Under the pieces are notes generated by a model. That model saw only the letters and a program-made list of their open reading frames with translations. It searched no databases and was not told where the DNA came from. Positions 36,211 to 49,530 of a DNA stretch of 64,000 nt are shown in pieces. Position 1 is the stretch's first letter, and each line of letters opens with the position of its first letter. The translations under genes and the position numbers were made by a program. The stretch covers positions 81,755 to 145,754 of the forward strand of contig PUQB01000515.1 of NCBI GenBank assembly GCA_003024785.1. The letters are read 5' to 3'. The DNA is from Selaginella tamariscina (lineage: Eukaryota > Streptophyta > Lycopodiopsida > Selaginellales > Selaginellaceae).

Positions 36211-39200
36211 CACTCCCCGTCTTTGAAAATGTCAACGTGCTTGTTGATGTCTAACTCCAAGACTAGACTAGGTTAGGAAAAATTAACTGAAAACTAATGC
36301 TAATCACTCTATACGGAATCAACAAAAAGTTCACAAGTTTTATTATCCCCTTGCATTACGCGAAGCCAAGTACTTCAGAACCGTCATTCACTAAGCGACA
36401 CTCAACTGCCAAAGGCACCATCTGCAACAAGAAGTCACTTGGAGACCTTTTGCACATTTGCAAAGTCTGTCACCCGACAACAAGTTAGTTAATTTTTTAA
36501 GTTAACTAGAATTTATATTGGAAGCCTCTAGTTAAGGTTGTCTGTCGGCCCCTAGGTTAATAAGAAATAAGTTCACTTTATTTCTCATCATCATTACCAA
36601 CAGTTTGAGACCTTGCCTCAAACTCATTCACTACCTCCATTGCGTTCTGTAGATTATCCAATGGTTCCCATGTTGACTCGCATGCCGAGTAACCCTTCTA
36701 CTTAACAAGATATTCTCATTTACGTTTCCGCGACCCTCGGTGTTAATATCCTTTGCATCCAAATTGACTCAACTTTGAACTCCTTCATATTGCCGACTAG
36801 CTCAGGAAGTAGACGTAAATTTTATATCTCTGCGGATGTTTCTCATCCTTGTGGAATGGCTCGAGTAAATTAACATGAAACACATTGTGTATTGCTCTTA
36901 ATCCAGAGGAAGATCTAACCCATAAGCCACTTTTCCTACTCGCTTCACCACTCGTATGGACCTATGTAGTGCGATAGAAACTTCCTCGAAAGAGTTGTTG
37001 AAACCTTCAGGTTTTTGGTACTTAGCAATACCATATCCCCAACTTGATACTCTACATCCCATCGATGTTTTGTACTGTTGACGATACCTTTCCTGTGCTA
37101 CAACCATCGCTTAACAAGCAGCTTCCCATGTCTGATATAATTGTCCAGTGAACTCTGCTACAGATGGAACTCGATTGACATCGTCTTTCGGTAACACCAT
37201 ACTTTGAGGAATACCACCCTTATTCCCAGTTAACACTTCCATCAGGCTACATCTGATCATAGTGTGTGTCGAGTTATTAGCATATCTCATCCATATCCAA
37301 GTGTTCAGCCCAATCAAGTTGATCACCTTGAACATAGCATTTGAGATAGTCCTCGACTTGTTGGTTACCCTCTCCGTTTGACTCATTTGCGGATGGTAGG
37401 CTGTACTAAACTTCAACATTGTACCAAACTACTTAAATAATGTTCTCCAAAACTTACCCGTAAATCGAGGATCCCGATCTGAAATCATCGTTTCCAGTAG
37501 CCTGCGCACTCTTACGACTTTGTGGAAGAACAACTTTGCCTGCTTGAATTGCATTCACTGTCTCTACAGTTGGAATGAAATGAGCAACCTTTGAAAACTA
37601 ATCAACTACCACCATAAGTGCGTTAAAACTACAAGATTTTGGCAATCCCATGATGAAATCCAAAATAACACTTTGAAATGGCCGCTCTAGAATCGGTAGC
37701 ACTGCAACTTCCCAGCTCGTTTTTTTGACCGATTCTTCTCTTTTGAAATGTTGGGCATGCCCTAACATATTTGGCAACATCGTCTATCATACACGGCCAA
37801 TAAAATCCCTATTTCAACAAAGCCAACGTCTTATGCCTTCTACCATGTCCTGCAAAAGGAATGTCGTGATGCTCTCTTAACAGCCTCTCCCCATGTCCCT
37901 TTTGGAACATAAAGTCTCCTTTCTTTATAAAAGAACTCCATCTCGTACTGCAAAATGTGCCTATTTGAGTGCATCCATTCGACTCTCTATTTCTGCTATA
38001 ATTGATGAACTTGTTTCCTCTTTGTGTCAAGCCTCCTTAGCAAACTTGTCTTGAGGATACGCCGTCACAAATTCATCCACCAAAGTTGACACAGGTGCTG
38101 ACATAATACGTAGATGAACCTTCAAAGTCTACTGAGTACATCAACTACCACATTGTCCTTTCCCACTTTATATTTGATTTCAGGCTGAAATTGTGCCAAC
38201 TTCTGTTGCCATCTAGCATACTTTGGTGATAGTTCGACTGCGTTTCAAAATACCTTAGAGTTACACTATCTGTCTAAACCACATTGCCATGACTTGGAAG
38301 ATAATGACCAATACTCCAAGGAAGCAACAATAGCATACATCTCATTTTCATGAGTAGGCCACGAGTTTGCGCAGCATCTAACTTTTTTTAAGAAAAAGGA
38401 CACTGGATGTCCTTTCTGTTGCAATACACCACCAATTGCAAAGTCGAAAGCATCACATTCTACTTCAAAGGGATCTTTAAAGATGGGCAACTGCAAAACT
38501 GGCTCAGAAGAGATAGCTTCTTTGAGTTTGATGAATACACGTTGGCACTCTGGAGTCCAATGCCATGGAATGTTCTTTGTGAGCTATTATCAGGGCCACT
38601 ATCTCCGAGTAACCTTTTATGAATCTTTGGTAATACCTCGTTAGACTAAGAAATGATCTAACTTTATGCACGTCTTTCAAAGTCGTCCACTCGGTAATAG
38701 CTTGAATTTTCTTTGGATCCATGACAACCTTCCACATGAGATTGAGTGTCTCAAGAAATCTATTTTGGTTTGACCAAATGCGCACTTGCTTTCTTTAGCA
38801 TACAACTGGTTCTCCCTTAACCTCTGAAACACTCTTTCTAAGTGTTCCACATGTTCCTCAACTGTCGAACTGAAAACCAGAATGTCATCAATATACACCA
38901 CCACGAACTCGTCTAGATAGTCTCTAAACACGTCATCCATCATTATGCAAAAGTTGTTGGAGCATTGCACAACTTGAATGCAAGACTAGAAACTCAAATG
39001 ATCCATAACGCGTTCGAAAAGCGGTCTTCTCGATGTCATTCCCGAATCTAATGGTATCTGGATCTCAAGTCTATTCTTGAAAATTACTTTGCTTTTCGAT
39101 AGCCTAATCAAATAAGTCGTCCACTCGTGGAAGAGGATACTTATTTTTGATAGTTATCGCGTTCAGTGCTTGATAGTCCACACACATTCGCATCGTACCA

Positions 39201-41556
39201 TCTTTTTTCATTACAACAAGATCGGTGCACCATACAGCGATCAACTAGGTGAATGTGTCCCCACCAATCAATTCTGTCAGCTGTCTCTTTAATTTTATTA
39301 ACTCTTGAGGATTCAACCGATATGGGGCTCTTGCCGGTGAGATGAACCTAGTAAAATCTCTATCCTATGGTTCATAGCTCGACATGGAGTAACTTGGTAG
39401 CAAGTCTTCCAGCAACACATCCTTAAACATGTTCAAGACTTCCAAAATAGGTTCAGGAACAGATTCTTGACCATGTCCTATTTTGACTCCAACAGTATCC
39501 AAAATCATTACAAGAATACACGTTTCCGATGTCTTACCGCTTTATGCAACTGAGTTAAGGTAAGAAACATAATCCTTATCAGTTAGTGTTTCCATTTTAA
39601 GCGTTGTTTTTCTAATGTGATCATCTGATGGATCTAGAAAGGGAAATGAGGAATATGAAGGGAAGATGGTAAGTGAAACAAAAGTGATGCAAGCCAACCC
39701 AAAACAAAGTCAAACCCTGTCATATTCAAGACAACTAAGTCTAGCTTAGCCTTCCAACCTTTGATTTGGACAGGAACTGCCCTTGCTATATTATTAATAT
39801 TTTGAGAACCTTTGTCAAAATTGATCTTTATTTCACACATCTTTATTACATCCAAATTCAATCGATGAGCTAAACTAGTTGATATGAAGTTGTATGTTGC
39901 TCCAGTATCGATCATCATTTGAACTCGGTCCCTTCGTATCCTTCTTATCAAAATATAGCAAAGGGTCAGTTTTGTTTTGAATAGCGAATAAGGCAGGTTG
40001 TGTTTGACACAACATTACCTTTTCTGACTCATCCTCTGGATCTTCAAGCGTTTCTAGTTCAGCAACTTCTTCTTCTATCATCACCTTGAAATGTCCTAAC
40101 TGTTGTGAGGGTGCCCAATATTGTCTAGCGAACATGACCAAGCTTGTTACAATTATAACATGTCGAAACCCCCCTGCGGATTGCGCGGGAGCAAACTTTG
40201 GAGCCGAGCCCTAGCCTGCTAAGGGTGGTAACACAAATGGTTTCCGAGATCCGATGAGTCTTGATGTATCCAAAAACTTGGAACTGCCGACAAAGGGACT
40301 TGCATTTCGAATTGATGGTGATTGATCTGGTCACTTATCAAACCTTCTGAACCCAGACTTTGGAAAAAACCTCCTCGATTTAGGTTTTGCTTCCTCCCTT
40401 TGTACAAGTCTTCTAACGACATGCCATAAGCAGTTGCCACATTCCCAATAGCTTGTTGGCTTGTACCTTAAGATTTCCTTTTACATCTTCTCATTCAAGC
40501 TAGCCATGAAGCAACTTTGAACTTCATCATCGCTCATATTTGGCACCAATCGCCGTACACTTTTGAATCGATAAATGTGGTCCATTGGACTTCCCCGAAC
40601 TCCCTATTAACAAAGTGCCAGGTCAGCACGCAATCACAAACCAAGATTATTCGGCATATACTGCTTTTTGATCTCCTTTTTCATGTGTTTCCAACTGTTT
40701 CGGTATCCACGTTCACCTTTAACAATCCGCCACCAAGTCTTAGCTTCTCCTTTAAGAAACTGCTTGGCACATTCAACCTTTTCTATTTTTCTCATGGAAG
40801 CAGTCTCGAAATAGCTTTCCATATCATACAATCAGTCAGTCATCCAAAACCTGTATTCCTTTGAACCCATAAAATCCGAAGGCTTTACCGATTTGAATTT
40901 ACTGGGACCTCCACCACCTACTTCCGTTGAAGAATCTGATTCAGAGGAACCTGACTCTGAGTCACACTTCTTCTTCTTTTTCCATGTGTCTAGTTGTGGA
41001 ACATCTGGCACTATAGTATTCGTCAGAATCCGAACGGCAACATTTTCGATTCGATCGTTCAACCCCAAAACATCCCCTTAAAGTTCGTTTAGGGCATCCA
41101 TCATTATTTCTTGCCAACATGGTCATTGTCTAACTCTAGGGGGTCGACCTAAATCAACCTCATTCATCTCCTCATTTTGAGCCTCTGCGACAGCCCTCTC
41201 TGCCTCATGCTCTGGTTGCTTTCTTTTACTCATCATATTGAACTCTAGTTTCAACACTCAGAGAATATAGTTGGAATATTCCCAATATGAAGTTGAAACA
41301 CCCTGCACAGGTTATACACCCACACACATTAGCTTAAACCAGCATAAGGCTTTTGGACATACCTAAAATCTCACGCCGACTCACTGAGCAAGCTCCGAAG
41401 TTTGACAACTCATAGGATCAAACTCTCTGCACAGAATACAGACATGTCAACCGAAAGCGATAGAGTATATCAAGAATTTAGAGTTATCTAAACACTAAAA
41501 CACCCTAAGACTTAAGGCAGTCCTACTGACCACAAAGAACTTGCTCTGATACCAAT

Positions 41557-42506
41557 TGTCAGAGTTTTTATCTAGTGCCACAAAGGCGGCTTGCCAGGTG
41601 CCAACCTTGGAATCCCCTCTCTGGAAACTCCACGGAATCTGGTAAAGTAACCAGTATTAGGAACCCAACCCTTAAGAACTTAAGCCCCTAGCTGACCAAG
41701 TCTATGAACAAGGCTCACCTTATGAATCAGGACACACAGACTAGCCGAGCTACAAGTATCGTTCCTAGCTTGGCGTGGTTGAGGCGGCCGAAGCAAGGCC
41801 TCAACCACTAGTTCTGTAGAACGTGAACTCGTGCAATGCCTTTTGAGTGTGCGAGTAGGTTTTTGGGCTAAGGAATTTGACTAACTCCTTGGAAATAATG
41901 TACCTCCATCACAAAAGCGTGATCCTACCAACGATAAGGATAGTCTAACCCAAAGGTGTGACGTACCCTTGTCGTGTGGAAGTTAGGGTGGCACAATAGA
42001 GGGTTGCACCTTGACGACACAAGCTTAGCTTGCATGGTAGGAGGTTAACGAGCTCTCTTTTGAACCCAAGAAGCCTCACTACATATACTTTACCTTATTT
42101 ATGTGATTGACCCCCCCCCCCCATGTTTTCCTAAGTGAGTAAGTGGGTTGGCACAGAAATGCCAGCCCTTAGAGAAAATGAGTTGTCCTAACCTAACCCT
42201 AAACCTAACCCCTAGGGGGGGTTTAGGTCAACCCTAGGGGTGTCCCTAACCCTTTTTGACAAGCTATACTTTTTAACAGAAAACCTACTTTGGAACATCA
42301 AACCGGAGAGAGTTTTCTAAAAGGTAAGTACTACTTCGCCTAGAGTTTCTCAAGGTACCTAGTGACAGCCAGCCGGACTATCTCTAAACACCTAAATACA
42401 CTAAGCAAGGCTGTTTCTCACTACAACTAGGGTTCCTCACACATCTCAGTAGGTAACAACAGTCAAACCCAAAGTAAAGGGTCGAGTCATAGTAAAAACT
42501 ATGACA
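41557..42506 (-). repeat. 5' LTR of the nested element
   Basis: 950 bp, same ends as its partner. The C-run recurs at about 42109-42122 and the telomere-like tract at about 42187-42215. A segment of about 30 bp near 42020 is present here and absent from the partner LTR. Confidence 0.9.
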
Positions 42507-43304
42507 ATCGAGTATTGCAAGACTTGTGACAAGTGTTAGCAAGTAAAGGTGCCCAAGGAGAAACCAAGTGGGCTATTAGTACCATTACCTATTCCAGACA
42601 AGCGATGGGCAATATCTCTATGGACTTTGTCATTCATTGCTAATGACATAGAGGCAGAATTAACATGCGTGGGTCATTGTGGACAAGTTGACAAAGTTTG
42701 TCAAGTTAATTCCCTTAAAGATCACTTCTAGCTTTTTGAAGAGGCTTTTTTAAGTGCATAGAAGTGAAGCTTAACCTGTGTAGCAGAGATCATCCTAAAA
42801 CAATTGGGTAAAAAGAGAGGGTAAACCAAGTTCTGGATTATATGGAATGAGTCCATGTTTGAACGGCATCCCAAGACAGCTTTTGAATTGAACTTAGCAA
42901 GTAAGAAGGCCTAGGGAAACATGGTGAGGAAGCTAAAGAGTTGATTGTAAACTTGAGAACATTCAGAGTTTGTGCAAAAAAACTTATAAGCATCTCAAAG
43001 TCAAGCTATTAAGTTTGCTAATGAGCACATAAGCTTCCGAGAGTTCTATATGGGAGATTATGTATATTTGAATGGTATTTGCTACACAAGTAAGGCAAAA
43101 AACACTATTGTGACATTACGAAAGGGACGCAATGATAAGTTTCTCCCAGGTACTTCCTTATGAGATTCTGGAGCATATTGGTAAGGTGGCATATCAATTA
43201 TGGTTGTCATAAGGAGTGAGGGTGCACCCAATGTTTCATGTTATAGGATTAGTTGAGTATGTTATACTGCCCTTGAGAACAAGGACTTGCTAATGGGGGA
43301 AGAT

Positions 43305-43649
43305 TGTTATGACCGATATAATGAATTGAGGAATATTCCTTAGAAAGGTATAAACTAAAATATTTCATAAAGTCTATTACATAAATCTAAAACAATCCTT
43401 AGAAAGGTATAAACTAAAATATTTCATAAAGATTACATAGATCTAAAACAATTCTTAGAAAGGTATAAACTAAAATATTTCATAAAGATTACATAAATCT
43501 AAAAAAGTTTTAAAAGGATAGATCTAGAATTAAGGAGGGCACCCTAATATTGGAAGCCTTTTTAGAGCAAGTGTGGAGATTAGAAACAGCTAGGGCAAGG
43601 TCGGGTGGTCTTTGTGATGGTTTCTAGTTTGTCATATTGGTGCCTAACA
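43305..43649 (+). repeat. 3' LTR of the unit-2 family-G element
   Basis: Starts TGTTATGACC after a polypurine tract and ends CCTAACA, followed by AATTA, the same target bases as in units 1 and 3. It is longer than the other family LTRs because a segment of about 54 bp (CTTAGAAAGGTATAAACTAA...) is repeated three times at about 43340-43500. Confidence 0.85.
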
Positions 43650-45247
43650 AATTAGGTTTCTGAAATTGTATGATACAATGTTCCATTGATGTAACCATGT
43701 TATAATGATGTATAAACAAATGTATAAAATTTGCTTTCAGCTAACGAAGAAGATAGAAGAAAATTAGAAACTTCAAAGAAGGAGCATGAAGACTTTGTTA
43801 GCATCTTTGCTTAAGGTGTTCAAGTGCTATAGTGAAGAGAATAATATTCTAAAGCTTTTATATAATTTCTCAAATATCATGGATGAAAACGTATTTTTCT
43901 TTTAATATAATCTTTTTTCCTTTTTGACCAAGAAGCTCTCTTCACTCTCACATACATGCACCTACACACACATGGAAAATCTATGTTGCTCCCAACATGG
44001 AGGGAAGGTGTTCTAGAGATCCCACGTCTTGTCCTCCATACTAATTGCAATAGCTTGGATCTTTTTATTCATTCATTTTATTTTATATGTGGGAGAATCC
44101 ATTTGGTAGTGATTCTTTCTTGGTTATCATCGGGTTATTAATCTCCTCAGGCCTCCCCACTAACCTTGTTTGTATTTCTCACAAAGTAAACAAATCTCAC
44201 CATATCCCTTGGAGTATATGTCATGTTCCCTTACCAAGCTTGCATTTGTCAAGGGACGTGTGTGTGCACGTGCATGAGAGAAAACAACAAATGCATGCCA
44301 ATCTAATGTATCCCTAGAACAAAATATAATTGTACTTATGTGTATGTTCGAACTGATTGTTAAACATGTTATTGCAACCCACCCACCCACCCACCGCACA
44401 TGCACTCACATTCTCTCTCTCACACACAAAGTTATATAATTTGGTTTTATATACACACATACATATATGTATGTACATGTATTTGTGTCTAGATTGTGTG
44501 TATGTTTGAGCTCTTATATTTTTCAAACAATTATTTAAAACATTATCTAGTCATTTTGTAATTCTTTTAGGTGTGAAGCTAAATTAAATTCATAATACAT
44601 AAAAACATGAACATGCATGTATATATATATATGCTGATGAAGAAAACTCCATTACATTAATTGTGGTCATTAGGATAGTTCACACCTTCATGTATACTAT
44701 AGCCTCACTCACTCCATTATTTTCAAACAACAATGATTGTATATGTGGTGGAATGCTTATGAAACACAAAAAGACACATTGCTCATGTATATTATGAAGT
44801 TGGTTTATGACTTCAATATTCACTTCGGAGCAAGTTCTTATCTACATGTATGCTCACCCATATAATATACACGTTGCATTTACTATGTATAGCATATTCC
44901 CTAGTACACATTTATAGTCTATTGCAATAGGAAAAGTTTAATAGATCGCATTAATATGACTTGTAAGAATTAAAATTAAAATTAATAATAAATTTAAAAC
45001 ATTTTAGGACTTTATTATGTACAAGTGATCTCCATTCTACACAAAGGGCACATAGAATTGTTGTACAACCATACCCCTATGCATTCTTGTGAAACTTATG
45101 TGCACATGGTAAGAGTGTTAAGACTTCCAATGTTTTAAACTCACATATAAATTGCACACACACGGCCCTACATAATTGGCATCCTCAATTGTTGCAGGTG
45201 TAAACGAGGAAGTAACTCTACATTTACTTCTGCCTATTTAGCTTCTA

Positions 45248-45361
45248 TGTCACCATCTGATTACGTCTGCGTGTATGGTGTCCTCGTGTCACCATCTGAT
45301 TACGTCATGCGTAGTGTCCTCGTGTGGCCATCGGAGTACGTGTATGTTGCGTGGTGTCCTC
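45248..45361. repeat. Tandem repeat of about 38 bp, three copies, with ACGT cores
   Basis: Units start at 45248, 45287 and 45323 with TGTCACCATCTGATTACGTC or a diverged form, and each ends GTGTCCTC. TACGTC/TACGTG cores recur once per unit. The array lies directly before a TATA-like sequence at about 45363, so it could be a promoter-proximal repeat of the adjacent F-box-like gene. Confidence 0.65.
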
Positions 45362-45429
45362 CAATATAAAAAGGAGAAGTTAGGAACCTAATTAGGTTTA
45401 TGTTAGTTTGATTCCATTCTATGTAAACA

Positions 45430-46690
45430 ACGAATCATGGTTAATAGGGTAATTATAGAACATGGAAATGAGAAGAACATGGCCATGGTAAGAAAAGATG
45501 AGATGGCATGATCAACAAATCTAAAAGAAACATCACTTCAACTATTTGAACACAACTTCCACGAGATATTTATTCTATTTATTTCGCCACATCCACTTCC
45601 TACATTATGCAGGTTAGATGTGTTTGCAAGGACTGGAACACTCAAATCAAGAACAAATGTAAGGTTATTCGGCTTACTGGGGGAGGAAGAATCATGATAT
45701 ATGCACGTTTGGATTTTCTCTCATGGAGAGGGCTCTACATCTGGAGAAAGTTGCCACTACATATTGAAATACCTCATCATGATGATATATGTTTTCTATA
45801 GTATATCTGCTCTTCAAATGGCTTGTTTGTATCTATGTGCAGGATACAATGGTTGTGCTGTCGTTTGCAATCCCTTCAATAGATGGTTCACTTAGCTGCC
45901 CTTTACCCCATGTTCCTCACCAATGTCTTTCATGATATCAGGGGATTCCTATATTGATCTTGTAATCTTTGTCGCTATTCAAGAGTGCCTTACTATAGTA
46001 CAAGGTTCATCATAGCATGCCTTGTGGAAAGACATGGTTAGAGCCTATGTGCATGTCTACTCTAGCAATGCAAATTGGGTGGCTTCTAATGATACCATTT
46101 GGTGAAAAGGGTGGAGAAATCATTCTAAGTTTTATAGTTCATGTGTTTGCATGGCAATTTGCAACAACCACTTGTATTAATAAGTATGACTCCAGATGAT
46201 ATAAATCTATGAACATGTTTGATCCTTGTCAAGATGTGAAGTGTTTGGCAACATGGACCACGTTTCATGGCAGCCAGGATATAACTTGAACATGACTAGA
46301 AATTGTGGCAACGTATGAACTTCCAAGGACGAAGTTATGTTCAACCCTGCTTGTGTTATGTGAAATAAGTTTATGCTTGTAATGCTTGTTCCTTGAAGGA
46401 AGGGAGCAAATGGGGGACAACTTCATTTATACTTTAGAGGAAGAGAGTAAGAAATGGAGAAGATTTCACATTGCCGCTTAAGCTACTTCTTGCAAGAATA
46501 AAAAGGATTGAACTTAGATTAGAAGATTACGAGGTCGCAGGTGGAAAGACCAAGGACAATATATTCAATAAGACAAATTGGGGTGTATATGATGTGTTAA
46601 GTGGCAATTGGTATTCAATTTTTTGGCCAGGGTAAAGAGGTTATATTCTTTCCTTTCCAACCTCTCTTATTACTTGTAATGTTTTGAAGC
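45430..46690 (+). pseudogene. F-box protein pseudogene
   Basis: A plus-strand F-box signature is visible: HEIFILFISPHPLPTLCR (about 45560-45610), then in another frame RCVCKDWNTQIKNK (45615-45656), as in plant F-box motifs where VCKxW closes the box. Further on, YNGCAVVCNPFNRWF (about 45845-45890) matches the 'V.NP.T..W..LP' motif of F-box-associated/kelch-type domains, and VYSSNANWVASND lies near 46050. F-box proteins are substrate receptors of SCF ubiquitin ligases. The frame changes at the end of the F-box and several later stops make it a pseudogene. No introns are apparent, so a retrocopy or captured fragment is possible. Confidence 0.6.
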
Positions 46691-49099
46691 TTGCAATGGT
46701 TTTCTGTTTGGATCAAATCAATATTTTCATTAGTAAAAAGTTAATAAATTTTAGATTATACTATTTCGATTCAAAAGAAGTTATAGTTACTTTACTACTA
46801 TATTGAACTCGTTAGCACATCTTTGCATTGTATTAATGTTTATGAAAAACTCATGTATATGATAAACACTGTTTGTGTACACGCTATTTGTATACATTTA
46901 TATTTTTCTTATACGAAAAAACCTGAGAAGTAGAAAATTTAATTTTGAAAGAAAGAACATATTTAACTATTTTATTGAAGTCTTTATTTAATTTAAAATC
47001 TAGGAAATAACTAAAAAATTAATACCCAAACCAATCTTTTGTGACCCTCTATACAATGTTTCTCTTTCTAACTCATACTCATGATGCCATGAAAACCCTT
47101 TAGGGTCCTAGTTAGAAGTTATTGGGTTGACTTTTATAAATTACAATTATGATAAATTTATTTTAAACAGAATAAGAACACACTTTATTTTATTTTTGTG
47201 TGGTCCTTCCAATTCATAGGCACGTAGAATTGTTGTATAACCACCCCTATGCATTCTTTGTGAAACTTATGTGCGCATGGTAAAGAGGTTAAGACTTCCA
47301 ATGTGTTAAACTCATGTATGTAAATTGCACATGCACGGCCCTACATAATTGGCATCCTCAATTGTTACAGGTGTAAAACTAGGAAGTAACTCTACATTTA
47401 CTATTGGTAGAGTATTTACACTTCCACTTGAAATATTATTACCCTGGTTGTCACAGAAGAAACCAAATCAAATCTAATTATAACCCCTGAATGGCAGGTT
47501 CATTTGAACTCAATGAACAACAATATACGATTGTGTGTGCTTATATCATGTTCATTAGTAGTCATGAATATGATAATTTTGCTGTCATAATACTTTTCTT
47601 TGATTTATTTCAGACATTTAAAATAAAAATTAATTGAATTCTTTATAATTATTATGTGCTAAGTTATTTTAATAAAATCTAAACATTATAAACAATATGC
47701 AATTATTGTTTACTTTTACCAAATATATAATATACACTCATGTTTCTTAACATGATTCAGCAATGTATCCCATAATATATTTTTATTACTGCACCTTTAA
47801 GAAAATAAACGTTGACAATGTTAATTTTTGCCACGAGTGTATCTTTAAGACGTGATCAATTTTTGTATATGCATATGAGATTAAAAAATTGGGTGTCTCA
47901 CATAAACATGTTCATGCATGGATAAGAATATTAATTTTTGATATTAAAAGTGTTTAAAAGCTAGAATTGATAAAAGTTACACGTGAGAGTGTGCAATATC
48001 CTCCTTGCCTTGAAGAACATGAAACTATATAATTAATATCTCTGTCACTCACATCACGTACCAAATAAGAATGATAATCAAGGTGACTAAAGTATATTGT
48101 AAAAGATAACATTATTAATACTCTGTGCAAGTGTGTAATTCTTTATCTTTAATATTAATTAATCTTTATATGTTTCTCTCTAGTAAGAATGTTAAGTCTT
48201 GATAGGTAACTATAAGTTTTTTACAAAACGACACAATGTCCAATTGCTATTAAAAAAGAAAAATATAATAGTGATAAATATAAATCACCATTGAGCTTAT
48301 TATATATAGTTATGGACTCTTCAAGTTTATGCTTAAGATCAACGACCATCATTGTACATGTTAGTATATTCTAATCGTATTCATATGTAATGATGTATTT
48401 TGAGGCCTTTGAACAGTGCAATGGTGCTGAATAGTTATCTCAAAGTAGCACATGGATGACCTTATTTATAAATTGGAGAAGAGCCATTTGATCGTAGACA
48501 TCAAGGTATTTGATTAGTAGATGAAGCAATCTGCAAGGTAGATGCAGCCAAGATTGCTTGTCCAAGTTGTTACAAAGAACATCTTGAAAGAATCAGCAGG
48601 GTGACATACTTGGTATAGTTCATTCCACATTTAATTAATAAAATGGTTCCATTATGTGATTTGTTCCAATCCCTCTTTCTTATGCTTCTAAGTGTTAGTT
48701 TTTCTTTAAGTCTCTTATTCAACTCCTAACCTCTTCTCTCTTCTTCTTTTATTTTTTTCGTCTTTTTATCTTCATTTAATGCTTGAAATGTAGTTCAAGT
48801 GTTGTCAATCTTATGTAAAAATATTGGAGTCTAGTTAATGAGATTCTATGGGTGTGCAAGTCGGAGTCTAAGTGGTGTAGAATTCAGGAATGTAATAGTT
48901 TTGGACATTTCACAATTCCATATTTCTCCATGATTCTTCCAAGTTGATGGAATGTAATCATATAACATTTCAATCAATGTTAAAGAAGAAGCATCAACCC
49001 CCTCCTTAGTCATATCGAGTTTCAAAAGTGTTGTGGACAAATTACGTTCTCATTTTCATCTTCGACACAATCTTCATAAGTACTTGCAAACATGTTATG

Positions 49100-49530
49100 T
49101 GTTTTAAGTTCAGAATCCTCAATCCACTCCTCCTAATGGCTACTTGCAATTTATTCAAGTCCATCGTCCTTTTGAATTGATTACATATTATGATTTCATT
49201 GGTCCACTTGGAACTAGGATAATAAGAAATACATATGCTATTGTTTTGTCTAACTAATTGACAAAGTATGTGAAGGTTCTAGTGGCGACGGCAACTCATG
49301 TGGTTGATTTTTTATTTCATCAAGTGGTATTACAACATGGGTGTCCAGAGTGCATTCTTTCATATCAAGAATCCCATTTTACATGCAAAGTTTTAGGTTT
49401 GCTAATTACTAAATTGGGGATTAAGAATCTTTTAGGACACCTTATCATATAGAAATCAATAATTCTTTAGGACTTAGAAACCAATGATTAATGGAACAAC
49501 TCAATGTACTTTCAACTGTATATTGTTTAA
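49100..49530 (+). mobile_element. Ty3-type integrase remnant in unit 3 (fossil)
   Basis: Equivalent of 27780-28260. KYVKVLVATATHVVDFLFHQ and HGCPECI are readable near 49262-49350 and an SHFT motif near 49372. Broken, with many breaks. Confidence 0.65.

Larger units (their letters stand above)
35293..42506 (-). mobile_element. Nested Ty3 chromovirus-like LTR retrotransposon, minus strand (fossil)
   Basis: Has LTRs at both ends (35293-36210 and 41557-42506) and an internal region of about 5.3 kb, read right to left. Next to its 5' LTR is a primer site TTGGTATCAGAGC (41541-41556, minus), matching plant tRNA-iMet. A polypurine tract lies next to the 3' LTR (36211-36225). Parts: gag (about 41070-40440), CCHC knuckle (about 40150), protease DTGATYNFI (about 39900), reverse transcriptase with YIDDIL (about 38900), RNase H, integrase (about 38000-37100) and a chromodomain (about 36700-36560). 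It is inserted in the integrase region of the family-G element. The LTRs differ by several percent by eye, mostly transitions. Broken, with many breaks. A clear target duplication was not seen. Confidence 0.9.
32898..43649 (+). mobile_element. Ty3/gypsy element, family G, unit 2, 5'-truncated and interrupted (fossil)
   Basis: Plus-strand Ty3-type element with parts in the usual order: gag with a CCHC knuckle (32905-33400), protease (33600-33990), reverse transcriptase (34150-34690), RNase H (34720-34960), integrase zinc-binding region (35150-35290), then, after a nested insertion, the rest of integrase (42507-43290), polypurine tract (about 43294-43304) and 3' LTR. The 5' LTR and the first few hundred bases of gag are absent. 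Broken, with many breaks. It belongs to the same family as 57045-61619. Confidence 0.85.
45230..47217. other. 2-kb insert in unit 3, flanked by a 180-bp repeat
   Basis: Compared with unit 1, unit 3 is interrupted here. About 180 bp of unit sequence before the insert (45052-45229) recurs after it (47218-47403), so the junction involves a direct duplication rather than a short target duplication. The insert holds the F-box relic and an upstream tandem repeat with a TATA-like AATATAAAAAGG (about 45363). The last 500 bp (46700-47217) are AT-rich with no gene seen. Confidence 0.65.

Noticed and set aside
35288-42511. Target-site duplication of the nested element
   Set aside because: ATAAA versus ATCGA is too weak.
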